A stretch of 64,000 nucleotides of DNA from Verrucomicrobiaceae bacterium (GCA_947466075.1 CANIBP010000025.1:1-64000), one strand, 5' to 3'; shown: positions 33,101-48,100, numbered from the stretch's first letter. A program made the numbers and translations. Notes: a model not told the origin generated them from the letters alone.

Positions 33101-36100
33101 GGGAGTGGAATCGCCGACCGTCAGAGTGACGGCATTGGCCGACGAGTTGGTGATCATGCCGCCGGTGGTGGCAGTGCCGCCAGCCAGTGAACCGATAGTG
33201 GTGGAGAAACCAGCCAGATCTAGTGCGCCTGCCGCGTTCATCACCAAAGCCGTGGCGGATGGGAGCGAGAGAGAAGATCCAAGTTTGAGTAAACCACCAC
33301 TGACCGTGGTAGTACCCGCATAGGTGTTAGAACCCGTCACTGCTGTGGCTCCGCCAAAGGTCAGATTTTGACCAACCGCGCTGCTGAGCAACGCAGAACT
33401 AAGGGTAACCACACCGGTTCCACTGTTAATCGCAGAAATGGTCGTTCCAGCAGCAACACCGACTCCGGTCACCGAAGCTCCAATCACCAACCCCGTGGTC
33501 GAAGCAAGTGTGATGGTTGTTCCCGAGGCACCTGCGGTTGGTGCGTAAATTTGCGTGCTGCCAAAAGCAACGGTAGCAGAAGCAGTCGTGGCAGTAGCGG
33601 CCTTCGAAAGGGTGAGCGTAGCGGTGCTAGCACCGCTGAGGATCGTCGTGCCCTGCTGAATACCGGCACCATTGACGACCATGCCATTGACTAGATTGGC
33701 GTTTACTGCCGCAAGGGTCAAAGTGGTCGAACCAGCAGTCGTGGTTGTGGCAGCCCCTGCCAGGGTGATCGCCCCTGTGGTCTGCGGGTTTAAAATCAGA
33801 GTGCCATCACCTGCTTTCGTCAGACCTCCAGCCGTGCCGGAAATGAGGCCATTCAGCGTCGTGGTCACGAGAGGGTTGCCTACCGTGAGTGTGCGTGTGG
33901 CCGCACCGAGATTGATAGCGCCGTTCATAGTCAGATTGTTCACCACCTGGTTGCCGCCGAAGGTGACGTCACGATTCACCGTCACTGCATTGTTCAAAGT
34001 GCGCTGTGCTGTCCCTGAAAGGAGCGTGATTGGGACAGTTGGAGCTGTTGTGGCGTCGCCCAACACCAGCGTTCCCGTGCCAAGCGCATTGTTGGTATCC
34101 ACGATGACAGAGCCATCGGTAATCTTCAGGCCGTTGGTGAAGGGATTCACGCCGGTGTAAGTCAGCGCAGAGGCGGTGCCCGCAGCAGACGGTGTTGCAG
34201 AGACGGTGAAAGTCGTGGCACTCGAAATGCCGGTAACGGTCAACCCCGCAACACCTGTGCCATTGACGACCTGCCCGACGACAAGACCCGCCGTGTTTGC
34301 GACAGTCACCACATTGTTTGAGGTCGTCCATGTTCCCGTTCCTGCTGTTGAAGCGAAAACAGACGATGGATTCAGCACCAGAGAACCAGCGCCGGTTTTA
34401 TTGACCTGCCCCCCGGCACTAATGATCGGGGCATTCGTGGTCAGTCCTATCGTTGATAAGCCGGATACATTGATCGTCGGTGCAGCATTGCTCAAAATGA
34501 CACCTTGGGTTCCAGTGATGGAAGGCGTCGCGCCAAAATTGTCATTCACCGCATTGATCGCATTCGCTGCAGACAACGTCAGCCTGCCGCCGAAGGCGAG
34601 AGTGCTGGTGCCGGCGGTGGCAGCCTGCGAGAGTGTGATGACATTAGTAGCCGCGTTGATGGCGGTAATTGTGGTGCCCACGGGTATGAAGTTGCCACTA
34701 CTCGTCACGACCTGCCCTACGGCAAGGCCCACCGTGTTCTGCACGGTGACTGTGGTCGCCGCTGTGGTGGCAATGTTGCTTTGTGTCACCGCGTTGATAT
34801 TCAGCGCCGGGGTGGTGGTGCCGCCATTGCCGTTGAAGGTCAGACTGGCCAGTGTGTTGGCTCCCACGCGGTTGAGAACGCCCGGACCGTTGATGGTGAC
34901 ATTGCTCGTCGCAGCGATCTGCCCGGCGAAGGTATTCTCAGTCACCGTGGCATTGTTGATCGTCAGATTTCCAGGCACTGCAATGACTCCCTGCAAACCA
35001 CCCAGCGTCAGGACACCACTGTTCACGATCGTGTTGCCGGTGTAGCTATTCGATATGCCGAACTGCAACGTGTTGGTCGAAGCAGTGACTGTAGCGTTCT
35101 GCGAGAGCGTGTAGGAAGTGCCTGAGCCACTTGCAATCGTCGTCCCAGGCAGAATACCCGTGCCGCTGACCGGCGTGCCAACCGCAAGGGTAACACTTGG
35201 AGCCACCGCAAACGTCAGCGTGTTGGCATTCAGCGTCGTGCTGGCGATCATGTTGGCCGAAGGCTGCAGATTCAGGGTGCCCGGCCCGGACTTAATGAGA
35301 CCGATCCCACCACTGACGACGGTGTTGATGTTGGTGGTGTTCTGGTTGATCCACGTAAAGAGATCGGTGCTCCCAGAGGTCAGCGACGTTCCGGAATCGA
35401 TTCCGGTGAAGTTTACCACGCCAGTGGCATTGGTCAGCAAACCACCACTGGCGATGGTCAAAACCACCGGAGTGCCAAGGCTGCCGAGGGTATCGGTGAT
35501 CGCACCAGTGATGCGAACGGAATTGACCGTCTTGCTGGCGGCGATCGTGCGGGTGGTGCCGTCACTCACGTTCTGCAGCGCCGTCGCCGCGGTAATATCA
35601 CCGCTGTAGTTGTTCAAGTATCCTGCCAGGCCGTTGCTCAACTGGCTCACGCCCAACGTGTCTTTATACGAGGCGAATTCGGAACCGTTGACCACTGCCC
35701 AGCCGCCGATAATGCCGTTGACGAGGCTGGCTTGTGAAAAAGTGGTTCCGTTGATCTGGCCTACGAACACCTGCGGCTGCGCCCCGGCACTGGTGGTATT
35801 GGTAGTGCCTCCGAGCGTTAGATTAGTGCTACCCGGAACAAAGTTGATCACACCTCCATTAAGTGGATCACGAGCGAGGTTTGAAAGCGTCAGCGCATAC
35901 CCGCCATTTGTCGTGTTGCCGAATTCATTGATCGTGATGTTTGAGGCGCCCTGTGCCAAAGTCACCGTGCCGAGTGTCTGTGTGTCGAAAGATTGACGAC
36001 CATTGATGGTGAGAGAAGCACCGCTGAAATTGAGTGCAATGGACGAGGCAACGCGTGTTGTGCTATTGGACAAGCCCTGGTTGTCGAAAACGAGAGTGCC

Positions 36101-39100
36101 ATACTGGACATTGACCGCACTGGCCGAGGTAATGGCACCGCTGTCACGCAGTGTGAGCGTGCCGCCGAGCACATTGGCAGAGCCAGTGAAGCTTTGCGCA
36201 CTGGTCAAGATGAGGTTGGAAGGATTGGCTCCCGTGGTGGACTCCTTGTAGAAGTTGATCGCGCCACTGATCGTGCCACCAAAGGAATTGGTGACGTTGT
36301 TGGACTGAACCACCGTGAAATTGGCCAGAGCCCCGGTATTCATCACCGTGCCTCCAGAATTCGGCATGGCCGTCGTGGTTCCACCGATGTTGGCCGTGGC
36401 ATTGCTAAGCAGGTTGGCCACTGCCTGGGCATTGCCTTTCAAATCCACCGAACCCGCGTTCACACGCAAGTCAAACACGGTGGCTATGCTGGCGGTGGGA
36501 ACCACCAGCAATGTATTGGCACCGGAATTGAGAGACAGCGTGCCGCCATTGACCGTCGTCGTTCCCGTCACCAGGCTGGCCTTGTTCAACGTAAGCATGC
36601 CAGCGCTCGACTTGACGAGGCCCTGCGCCCCACCCGTCAGATAGCTACCCACAGTGAGATCACCCAAGGTGTGGAAAATGAGCTGGTTGTTGGCACCTGG
36701 AGCAAGGATCCCGCCGGTGATGCCAGTATTTCCGTTAAGTGAGAGAATGCCGCCACTGGTTACCGTCAAGGTATGTTGAGAGCCTGTAGCGTTATACATC
36801 GTCCCCTGGGGGTTAGTAACCGCTGAAATATTGCCACCGGCGTAGAACACGCCGCCACCCACGGACAGCACCAAACTGTTGATGGATGTGTTGACCGTCA
36901 TGCGCTGCAACGATGACAACGACACATTGGAATTGGGAGACACGGCCGCAAAAGGCGCAATCAAGGGCTGGGTGCCCAATGTAGTGGCTAATTCTCCTGT
37001 GGTGAGCAGACGGAAACCATTGCCACCAGTGCCACCGACGGTTCCGCCGCTACCAATATAGGTCACAAAACCCGTTCCATTGCCTGTCAGTGATGTATCG
37101 CCTATAATATCAGGACGAATATTGATTGTGGTCGTGCCAACCGCTCCCCCGGCACCAATCAACTGCGGAGTTGTCGTCACCACGGCAAAATTTGCGACAC
37201 TAGCGGTCGCCGTTCCACCCAAACCCGTTCCTCTCAGGAGCAACGAACCGCCAAGTGCACCGCTGTTGGCAATGTTGTTCATGGTATTGAACCTTAGAAT
37301 GTTCGTATTCGTCGAAGTGCCGCTATTACCTGGAACGATGGTGATGATACTGCCACCATTCTGTATGTTGGCGGTGCCTAGATTTTCCGCTAGAATGGCA
37401 GAACTGGAACCGCTGACATTGATCTGGCCACCCTGAAGATTGGTGGTTCGGTTTGCTGATGTCGTGCTGATGTCGGTGTAAAGGCCTGCCGCACCAGCAG
37501 TGTTGACACCTAACCGGTTGTTCACGTTGTTCGTGCGGTTGTCGATGTTCAGCACACCACCCGTATTCAGAGTGTAAATACGGAAGTTGAGCGACTGGCT
37601 CGATCCGCCATCAAGCGTCACGGCCCCTTGGTTGACCGTGAATGTGTTGGACACCGAAGCGCTGTTGTTGCCGGCCAGATTCCAAGTTCCACTGCCGATT
37701 TTGGTCACGTTGAGGAGGCCATTCACGAAAGGACTCGTAAAGGTGCCGGAGAAGGTGCCGCTGGTGCCATCGTTTCCTGTGACAACTGTGCCCCCGGTAT
37801 TGAGGCTGTAATTGGTGACCGTTCCGCTTCCTGTGATCGAACCGACTGTCCCTGCTAGGCCACGGGAATCGAGGGTGGTGCCAGAGGCCAGACTGACCTG
37901 CGAATTGCCAATATAGGCACCGCTCTGACCGAAAGCCAGTGTTCCCTGACTCACCGTTGTCACCCCACTGTAACTGCTCTGACCACCCAAGCCAAGAACG
38001 CCCGTGCCGGTCTTGGTAATGGAACCAGTGTTCATGGCCGCATTGATTTCAAGGCCTATCTGCCCCGGCAACACCGTGGATGCGGCCACATTGAACGTCT
38101 GCCCCGCTGTAATATCGAGGAAGCCATTGATCACTGGAATGCTGTTTGCGTTGGCGAGATTGCTGGAGGTTATCGCCCCTGTCACCTTGAGCATTCCACC
38201 CGTGGACATGACAGCCGGACCATTATTTCCATTGACTCCGCCGTCATTGGTGAAGGCCAAGCTGGCGATTGTGTTGCTGAAATTGTTCATCTGCAACTGG
38301 GCGCCACCATTGATGATGACATTGGAGGTTGTCGCAATTTGATCGCTCTGCTGCAGCACCACCGATGAGTTGGCAATGGGTGCGGAGTCCGTCCCGTTAT
38401 TGCCGCCGGAAATGGTGAGGTTGCCAGCAATGGCATTGGCACCCGTGGTGTTGAGATTGACAATGACACCGTTGACGAACGTCGTTCCGGTGTAGGTGTT
38501 CGCACCCGCGAGGGTAATCGTTGGACTGTTCGCTGTCTGGCTTATCGCATCCAGCACCACATTCAGTGTCTGTGACGTGTTGTTGGCGATGATCGAGTTG
38601 ATCGTCAGCGTGTTCGCGCCTTGATGGATGAAAAGCTCCTGATTCCCGGTGCCGGCCACCTTGATGACCCCACGGACCGCAGTAGAGCCAATCGTGCGCG
38701 CACTGCTGTCCAACCCCGTCACAATACCTCCGGCAGTGAGCGTCAGAACATCCGAGGCAGCAGCGAAGTTCAGCGTGGTGGCGCCGTTGTTCATGCTCAA
38801 GGTGTTGAGCGTGACACCACCGGCACCCAGTGTCACCGTTGTCGAGGCAGCAGCGGTCACGCCGCCAAGACGGACGTTGGTACTTTGCAGCGCCGTGCCT
38901 GTGGCGATGGTCTGTCCATTGGTAAAGTTGGTTAGATACGTACCGGCTAGGCGGACGCCCGACCCGGCTTCATAGGTGGCGAACTCCGCCTGATTGCTGC
39001 CCGAAGCCACCGGATCAATACCAATCGCCGTGGCCCATGCACCAATGATGCCATTGGTCAGCGTGGGGGCACTCGTGATGAAGATGCGTCCGTTGTCCCC

Positions 39101-42100
39101 AGGCGAACCACCGCCTCCGAAGGTGATGGCTGATCCCGTGTTGGCGGTGCGTGACACTGAAGCTAGGGTCATCGCGGCGGTGCCAAGATTGGGTGTGGCG
39201 GTGATGATTGAAGCTCCGGAATTGAGCGTCACCGCCCCGATGGCCGCCGTGGCGTTGGTGCCGAAGCGTCCGCGAAACACAAAGGCCCCGCCGTCCAAAG
39301 TCAGCGGCACAGTGTTCAGCAAACGGGCGGTCACCGCCTGAATGCCCACATTATCGTCCCAAATCAATGCAGCACGACGAATCGTGAGGCCCGTCGCGGA
39401 AGCAAACGCTCCTGAGTCTTGCAACAAGGTCTGACCACCCTGCAGCACCAGCGTCCCGGTCATGGTGTTGGCAGAGGTCACGGTCCAGACTGCAGCCCCA
39501 TCCCTCACCACATTCACCAGTCCACTACCAGTGCTGATATTGCCAGCCCAAGTGCTGGCAGATTGGATGCCTACCCGGAGGGTGCCCGCCGTGGCAACAC
39601 TGTTCAAAATCGTACCGCCTGTTCCAGGAAGCACGCCTGCACTGCTCAGGTTGGCGAAGGACTGGCTCTTGCCATTGACGTCCAAGGTCCCGCCATTGTT
39701 GACTTGCAGCAACTGGCTGGAAGGTCCGGAAGTCATACTGCCTGCTGCAGGTGCCGTGGTAAACGGGGAGAACAAGGTCTGTGCGTTGCCCAATCTCAAC
39801 GTGCCGCCATTTATCACCGTATTGCCGAGGTAGGTTTCCGCCGCGTTGAGCAGCAGTGTGCCACTGCCAGCCTTGGTCAGTCCACCCACGGTGTAAATGG
39901 TCGGGCTGACCGACAGTGTCGAGGCTCCAGTGACGTGGAAGATCATCTCACGGTTGAAAGTGTTTGCCGCAGCGAGTGTGCCGGAACCGGTGATGCTGGA
40001 GGTGGCAGTCGCAAGAACGCCACCACTGTTCAGCTGCACTGTGCTTCCAGTGCCGATTGCAAGTTCGGCGGAAGCGCCCGTAAAGCTCAAAGAGTTCGCG
40101 ATTGTCATCGCATTGACCGTCGCCGTGGTGGTGATTCCTGTTGTGAAATAGGCATTCGGGTTGCCAACCGTGGGGAGTGTGTTGATTGGAGCCGCGTCAG
40201 TCGCACTCAACTTCACCAAACCCGCATTGGTGCCGCCCACGGCGGAAAAAGCGGCGAAACTAACGCCTGTGCCACTGGCACCCGTGTCATCCACCAGCAA
40301 CCAAGGCAGAATGGCACGATTAGAGACATCGTAATTAGCCGGCGTCGAGTTGGAGATAGTTAGGTTCGCGTTGCCTGCCAGCGTAACAGTGGTGCCACTG
40401 ACTGCGGTCACCCTTTGCCCTAAGAGCGTGGAACCCACGATCAGGGCCGCAGGGGCTGCAGCCGCCAGTGTCACGCTGGTGGAACTCGTGGAACTCGTGG
40501 CAACATTGACCGAACCCGAAGCACCCGCCTCGCCAATGGCCGTAGGCGCGGTAGTGGCAAAATTGAGCGTGGTGGTGTTGGCGGTGCCGACTGTAATCGT
40601 TCCCAAGCCAAGTCCGCGAACCAAACCGGTTCCCGTTCCCAATCGCGCCACGGTGAAGCCACCGCCAGTGAGATTGATTTGGGCGGAACCGCTACTGCCT
40701 GGGGTCAGGGTGACCACACTTGCCCCAGAGGTGAAGGTCAAACTGCCAGCGCTCAAAGACTCAGTAGCAGCTACAGCCCCTGACCCAGTAAGATTCAGCG
40801 AAGCCCCATTCAGGGAGATAGGGCGGGTGGCCAATCGGTTATTGGCACCGGTATTGGTCAGAGTCAGCACCGAGCCAGCGTTCAGCGTCGTGGTCCCAGC
40901 ACTCGTCCCCCCCACCACACCACTACCGCTCACCGCCACGGTTCCTTGATTGATGGTGCCCCCCCCCGTGTTGCTGTTGGCGGCAGTAAGGTTGAGCGTG
41001 CCAGCCCCTGTCTTGGTGAGCAGATTGGCGCCGGTGACCGTGTTGCTCAAAGTGATGTCTCCGCTGCCACCGATGCTGCTGCCGCTGGCCAGAGCCACTG
41101 TGCCAGCATAGCTTGCCAAAGTAGCACTGGTATTGGTCAATGCAGCCAGTGAGTTGGCCTGAGCGAGTCCGGTAGTGCCAGCACCATTGAGAGTCAATGC
41201 CTCAAGGTTTGCCACCGCAATGCCATTCAAATCAAGCACCGCACCACTGGTCACAGTGGTGCCTCCGGCCACGGTTCCAAGGGCGCTGGCATGGCCGAGT
41301 TTCAAAATGCCCCCGCTGATCGTCAAGGCACCGGTATACGTGTTGGCTGTGCCGCTCAAGGTCAGGGTATTCGAACCCACCTTGCTCCAAGCAATGCCAA
41401 CCGTGCCACCGTCCACCACATTGCCACTAATGGTGATGTCACCAAAACCTCCGATCGCCGTGGCCAAAGGCGACGCGGCAGCACCGATCAAGACATTCCC
41501 GGCAACGCTGGCCAGTGTCGAACTGCTATTGAACAAGGCCGCGGGCGTCGTGGTGTTGCGGAAGATGGGCGAAACGCCGTTGAGAGTGATGTTTCTTGAG
41601 GCCGCACTTGCAATGCCGTTCAAATCCAGTGCCCCATAGCTGGTACTGTTGTAGGTGAGTGTTGGGGTGGCGGTCGCGGTGCTCGTCTGCGAGAGAGACA
41701 ACGAGGTGCCATTGACGATGGAGGTAATGTAGGTTCCGACCGGGATATTGGCCCCTGTCACGGACATGCCGACACTCAGACCTGCGGTGCTTGCCACGGT
41801 TACGGTTTGGCTGCCAGAGGTGATGCCGGAAGTGAGCGTGGTGGGGGTTTGAACGGAGACGGTGATTGTCGTTCCACCCGTTGAAAGTGAGTTCGCATTC
41901 GTGATCTGTAGAAACCCGCGATTCACCGCGAGAGCGCCACCAAAAGTGCCCCCCGCACCGAGAATAAGAGTGCCGTCCCCGGTCTTGGTGAATCCGTTAT
42001 TACTGTCCGTCACGCCCCCAAGAAGATTTAAGGTGCCGGAGTTGGTGTTTACCGTCACGCCCGCACCCGAGATGGTGGTGAGCCCTGTAATCCCAAGCCA

Positions 42101-45100
42101 GCCGGTGCCAAGTTGGTTGTTGACAGTCAGCGTGGAACTGCTTGCGAGACTCAAGGTGTTAAACGTGCTATTGATGTCAGTGCCTTGTCCGTCAGTTGTA
42201 CCGGACACACTCGATGCCAAGGTTAGCCCAGTGTTGATCTGGGCGGCAAAAGTGTTTACTGCAGTCGGTGTGGCGTTGAGCCAAGCCAGCTTTGATGTAG
42301 GAACTGCTTGGAGATTCGCTGTGGGTATTGTCTGCCCGTTCGACCCTGTCGCCAGATTGTTCGCGTTCGTGTCTGGACCGCCGTAGAGTAACTGATAGCC
42401 ACCGCTACCCGTCAGATTGTTCGCCTTGAGAACGATGGTGTGATAGCCTGCGCTCAGGTTGATGACCCCGGTGCTGGTCGCGGTCAGAGTGGCTCCCTTG
42501 CCACCACTTGTTGTGGCAATATTCGAGCCCGCGACCAGAACCCCGTCAATCACCAGCATGCTTTGATCGTCCTCGGCAATCTGAAAGGTGTAGTTGCCTC
42601 CAGTGGTAATGTTGATGAGGCCGGTATTGACCACCTGCGTTCCTCCCAGGGAAGTGACCACCGGAGGGCGGTTATTCAAACTCAAGTCACCCAGCGACTG
42701 GCCGGTGAGCACAGCGGTAGGAGTCATGCCAGATCCAAAAACCGAATTCAGATTGCTCGCACCGCCGGAGAAATACCGCGCCGAGAGCCCTCCCGCAGTG
42801 TACCCCGTTGGCAAAGTGGTTCCCAAGCCAGCTGGAGCGTTGCCGACGGGAGCAACAATCAACGTTGTTCCATTGGTCAGCGCATAGTCGCTGGTTCCAA
42901 GTGGAGTGCTGGTGGTGTTCATCACCGGAGCTGCCCCGATGCTTCCAGCGGGCAACGTGGTGAAAGTGTTGCTTCCACTGAACAGCAGAGTTCCCAATCC
43001 GGTGTTGGCGGCAATCACCGTGGAGGAAAAGACGCCTGCCACTGTCAAAGTGCTGCCAGCAGCTGGTGCAAAATTAATCGTGCCAGCCGTGTAACTGCCA
43101 CCTGTAAAGCGCAGATTGTAGCCGTTCGCGCTTGTCACATTCAGCGTCTTGCCGCCAGCGATGGTCAGCGTGCCCATCTGAATCGTATTGCCGGTGTTGG
43201 TGGAGACGTTGTTGACGTTGATCGTCGCCACAGACTGCGTGGCGTCCACAGTGACGTTGTTACCGAATGCAATTGTGCCAAACGATGTGCCGCCATTACT
43301 GCGCAGATCGAGCAGTCCTCCCTTGAGAACGATGGTCGAAGTCCCAAGCGGTGTGGCCGAAGAAGCCCCCGTGGGCCCGATCATCTGCAGCACGCCCGCA
43401 TTGATATTAACCGTTCCCGAGGTGGCGCCGTTGTTGATCACACCCGCACTCGTGATCCCTGTGGAGAAAGCCAGCGTGCCGAGACCGTTTTTATCGATGG
43501 TAGTCGCACCGCCGGTGGCCTTGCCACCCAGTGTGGTAGTCATGCCGGGGAGCGCTACGCTAATGGCAATCGTGCTGGCCAGCGTGATGTCGCCATTCAG
43601 GGTCAAATTGTTAACGCCATCAAAGTTGATCGAACTGGCAGAGCCGGCCAAAATCGTGTTGGCAACGGTGTTACCGTTTGCGCTGGAAAGCAGCGTGACC
43701 CCGGATGCGAGGGTGAGTGTGCCGGTGCCCAGCGGGCCGCTTGTCAGCGTAGATCCCGATCCGACTATCGATGGGGTGCTGCTGGCACCGATGATCAGGC
43801 CGCCTCCGGTCACATTGACGCCACCGGTGAATGTGCTGGCGGTGCTGCTCAATTGCAGCAGACCTGTCCCTGTTTTAATCAAACCTGCCGCACCTGAACC
43901 TTGAACGATAGGAGCGGTAATATTGAGCGTCGCCTGCAATGGCGCTACACTCAGAGAATTGACCGTGATGGGGTTAATGGCGAGGGTGCGGGTTGCACCG
44001 CCCAGATTTAGCGATCCCAGATTGGCAAAGGTCAGGGCGTTGGTGCCAGAGGCAGTTGCATTGGCAGAAAGGGTGAAGGTGGTCGCATCCACGATGCTGG
44101 CAATCGTCGAGCCCCCCGCGATGCCCGTGCCGCTCACGGCGGTTCCTACCACGAGACCTGCCGTGGTCGGCACGGTAATCGAGGCGCTGCCACTCTTGGT
44201 CGTCGAGTTCAGAAGTCCACTGCTGATGAGTGAAACATTGCCTACGTTTGCCGAACTTGCCGTGATTCCACCCACCCCCACAGTTCCGGAGCCTGCACCC
44301 ACCCCGGCAGCCTGAGACAAAGTATAGGCGGTGCCCGATCCACTAGCGATTGTTGTTCCAACGGCAATTCCTGGCCCGGAGACCGGGGTGCCGACCGCCA
44401 GTGTCATCGAGGGGGCCGTGGCAAAGGTCAGGGTGGTCGATCCATTTGAAGTCGTTGCCGTGTATGATGCCAAGGTTAGCGCTCCAGTGCTGATGCTGAG
44501 AGTCGGGGCCGCTCCGCCGGTGTTGTTGAAGGCGAGTCCGCCTAAAGTCTGATTGAAACCATTGAGGTAAAGAGTCGATCCGCCTAGCAAAGTGGCCGTC
44601 GCTGCATTGTTAATCTGGCTGCTGGCGTTCAATTGCACGATCCCGCCGTAGGCATTGCCGTTGTCAAGATTACTGCCGGAAATCGAGATGTTGCCAGGTA
44701 TGGCGAATATTGAGGTCCCGTTGGCAATGGGATTGTTGAGCATCCACGTGCCGGAGTTCACGAAGGTTCCACCCGTGTAGGTGTTGCTTCCGGAAAGGGT
44801 CGCGCCGGACTGGCCAGCGGTGGAGATATTGCCACCCAGCACAAGCGAAACTGCTCCAGTGCCGTTATTGACAATATTGGCCGAAATGGTGGCGAGACGG
44901 CTGGTGCCGCCGTAGGGCAGCGCATGAACGTAAAGATCCGAAGCCGTATTGAGAACACCACTGGTCAAGCTGCCGTTCGTGATGGCAATGATGGTGGGAT
45001 TGGTGCTGGTGAAATTGCTCGCAAGCGGAGTGGACGAGATATCGGAATCCGCATTGTTATCCAAGGTGATGGTTGTGCCATTGATGGCTGAGACAGTGGC

Positions 45101-48100
45101 CCCGAGAAGTGTGGATCCAACAACCAAGGATGTGGGAACGGACAATACCGTAACCGAAGCGCTACCCGTTGAACTGGTAAGAACACTCACTGAACCAGTA
45201 TTGCTGCCTGGGTCAGTATAGCTCACCACAACAGGCGTCGCAGATACACTGGCATTCGAATTACCCGCCAAGGTGATAGCAGTTCCATTGATCGTAGAAA
45301 TCGTCGATCCAAGCAATGAGGAGCCAATCGTGAGATCCGCAGGCACGGAGGCAACCGTCACCGCCGTGCTAGCGGTGGAACTCGTGAGGACGGACACCGT
45401 CCCGGTATTGTCCGAAAGTTGCGAAAGTATGAGACCGCCACCGCCCAGCGTGAGGGTCTTTGCGTTAAGGTCAATAGTGGCCGAACGTGTCGCAGAAACC
45501 ACGAGACTGTTGATGATTGTATTGGCCTGCAAAGTCTGTGGCAGCGTCAAAGTCGGGTTGGCCACCGTCAGGCTCTGGCTGATGGTGAATTGAGTGCTGC
45601 TATTGATGGCGGAAACCACCGACCCCGTTGGAACGCCCGTGCCGCTGACGGCATCACCCACCGACATGCCAGCCGTGCTTGCCACGGTCAAAAGATTGCT
45701 CCCTACCGTGCCGGTGGAAGAAAGCGCCGCGAGGCTCAAACGAATGTTGTCATTGATGGTACCAGTGTTAAGGCCATTGGTTGAATAACCGGCATAGCCC
45801 ACCTGATTGAGGGCGCCGACACCGGTGCCAACCGTGTAGCTGGCAAACTCACGGTCCATGATGGCCCAACCGGTTTGCCCTGCGGCGTTGGCAATCAGAT
45901 TCCTCGTTACTGTCGGCGCAGCGGTGAAAAACACCCGGTTGCTGTTGCCAATCACGCCCCCGATTCCTCGGAACATCATCGTCGCCCTTGATCCGGCCGT
46001 TTGAGTCAGGCTCGCGAAAGTCAGGTCGGTCGAATTGATATTCGTCCCGCTCACGGACGGCTCGATGATGTTCTGCCCTTCGGCAATCGTCAATGCCCCG
46101 AACGTTTCCGAACTGGCAGCTGCAGCCTTGTTGCGATACTGGAGCATGCCGCCACGCATGGTAATAGGTGCCGTGTCATTGATCCGGTTGCTGAGGTTCT
46201 GACCGATGGCAGCGTTGTTCTGCAACAAGAGGTTTGCGTAGTTGATCTCCACAGCAGATGTGTTCAGCAGTGAGGCCGAATCCTGCAACTGCGTGCGACC
46301 GCCATAAAGCAGCGTAGCACCAGTGTACCCTTGCGCGTCGTAGATGTTCCAGTCATTGCTACCCGTGCCATTGATGGCTCTTGCCACCGTGACGTTACCA
46401 TTGATCTGACCCGCCCAGTTCACGTTCGCATTTCCGAGCACCAAAGTTGCCCGGTCTGCGGTAGAGCTATAGGATGCCGTGGAAGAGGTGATGTTCTGAT
46501 TCGCGTTAGCAGAGAGGGTGACCGTCGTGCGCGCACCATTGATAGCGATCACCGTTTGGCCTAGGAACGCGGAGCCAACAACGAGGTCGGCTGGAGCTGC
46601 GGTAGTAAGAGTGACAGTTGGACTGCTCGTCTGTGCACTCGTTACCGAAATGCTGCCTGTGGCTCGATTGTTCACCACCTTGCCGCCATTCCCAGCCACA
46701 AACACGCCACCATCGTTGCGCAGACGGTTTGCGTACAGAATGCTGCCATTGAGATCAAGCGTACCACCTGCATTGACAGACAGATCATTGTTAAACAGAA
46801 TGGACCTACCTCCAGCGACCAGCTTGAGCGTCCCTTGACTGACGGTCGTTGTTCCGGTGTAAGCGTTGATGGTGCCCAGGGTAAGAGTTCCCGCCCCGGC
46901 CTTCGTCAGACCACCGCTGCTGCCCGCGATAGCGCTGCTGATGGTGAGATTGTTGGCGGCACCGGTCGCGAAGACTATGAGTTCACGATTGGTCGTGGTG
47001 GTAAGCCGCCCACCGGAGATCGTTGCAGTGGCCGCCGTGGAAAGAATGCCACCGCTGTCGATGGTCAGAGTGAAGGGCGAAGTCACTGTGACGCCTCCGC
47101 CGGTGGTCAGCGTGAGTGAGTTGATGGTCATGGGCGCCAAGGCTGTGCCGACACTATTCAGGGTAACGTTGGCCGCGGTCGTGAGGCTGGTGGCCAGTTC
47201 ATTGACTGACAATGCCCGTAGGAGGCCGGTGCCAGTGGTGGTTGCCACCGCCGTCGAATCCGCCGTCGCGAACGATGTGCCGTCACTGCTGGTGGTGGTG
47301 CCCACGATCGCCCAAGGGATGATTGATTTAGTCACCGTATCTGTGGCTCCAGTGGCGCTCAGATAGGTTAATCCATTCGCAGCAGCTGGACCCACGATGA
47401 CTGCCGTGCTCGCAGCCGCAGCATTGCCGAGGCCAGTGCCACGGAACAACACCGTGCCCCCGGCACTCCTGCCCACGGTTGTATTGATGCCAAGCGTCAA
47501 AGTCGTCGCGCTACCAGCGCCCGGAGTCAGAGTGACGACACTGTGACCCGCGCCGATGGTAAAAGTCCCCGTCTGCTCATTGGTAGCGGCGGCACTGTTG
47601 CCACTGATGTTGACCGATCCGTCAATCAATGTCAGCGGTCGCGTGTTCAGGCGGTTGTTAACATTCGTTCCGCTATTATCCAAGGAAAGAACGGCACCCG
47701 GAAACACCGAAATCAGTCCAATATTACTGATCCCAAAGGTCAGGCCAGAAGTTGTGCCGGTGGCGGGGGCACTGATGTTTACCTGGGTCCCGCTGACGAT
47801 CGAACTGATGGTGGCCCCTGCGGGGATGTTCGTGCCCGTAATCGCCATGCCTGGCGCAAGACCAATGGTGCTTGGCACGATCACCGCATTACTTCCATTG
47901 GTCGTCGAACCACCGCTCACAGAGGATACTCCGCTCGCCATAGAGCCATTGCCGGACAAGGAAAGTGTGCCAGCACTGACGTTGATGATATTGTTGTTGG
48001 CTGCCGCAGAGTAGTTGGTGAGAACATTGGAAGCCGCAGTGACGTTGGTCGTGCCGGTCAGTGAGATCGTGTAAATGTTACCACTCATACTCTTGATGGT

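Noticed and set aside
34176..35045. 289-codon plus-strand open frame resembling a Val/Ala-rich membrane protein
   Set aside because: Such hydrophobic antisense frames recur all along the giant gene because reversed Thr/Gly/Asn codons read as Val/Pro/Ala; an artefact of repeat composition.
42440..43897. 485-codon plus-strand open frame inside the giant gene
   Set aside because: Antisense to repeats rich in Thr/Gly/Ala codons; composition is Gln/Arg/Ser-rich with no domain and no start signal.
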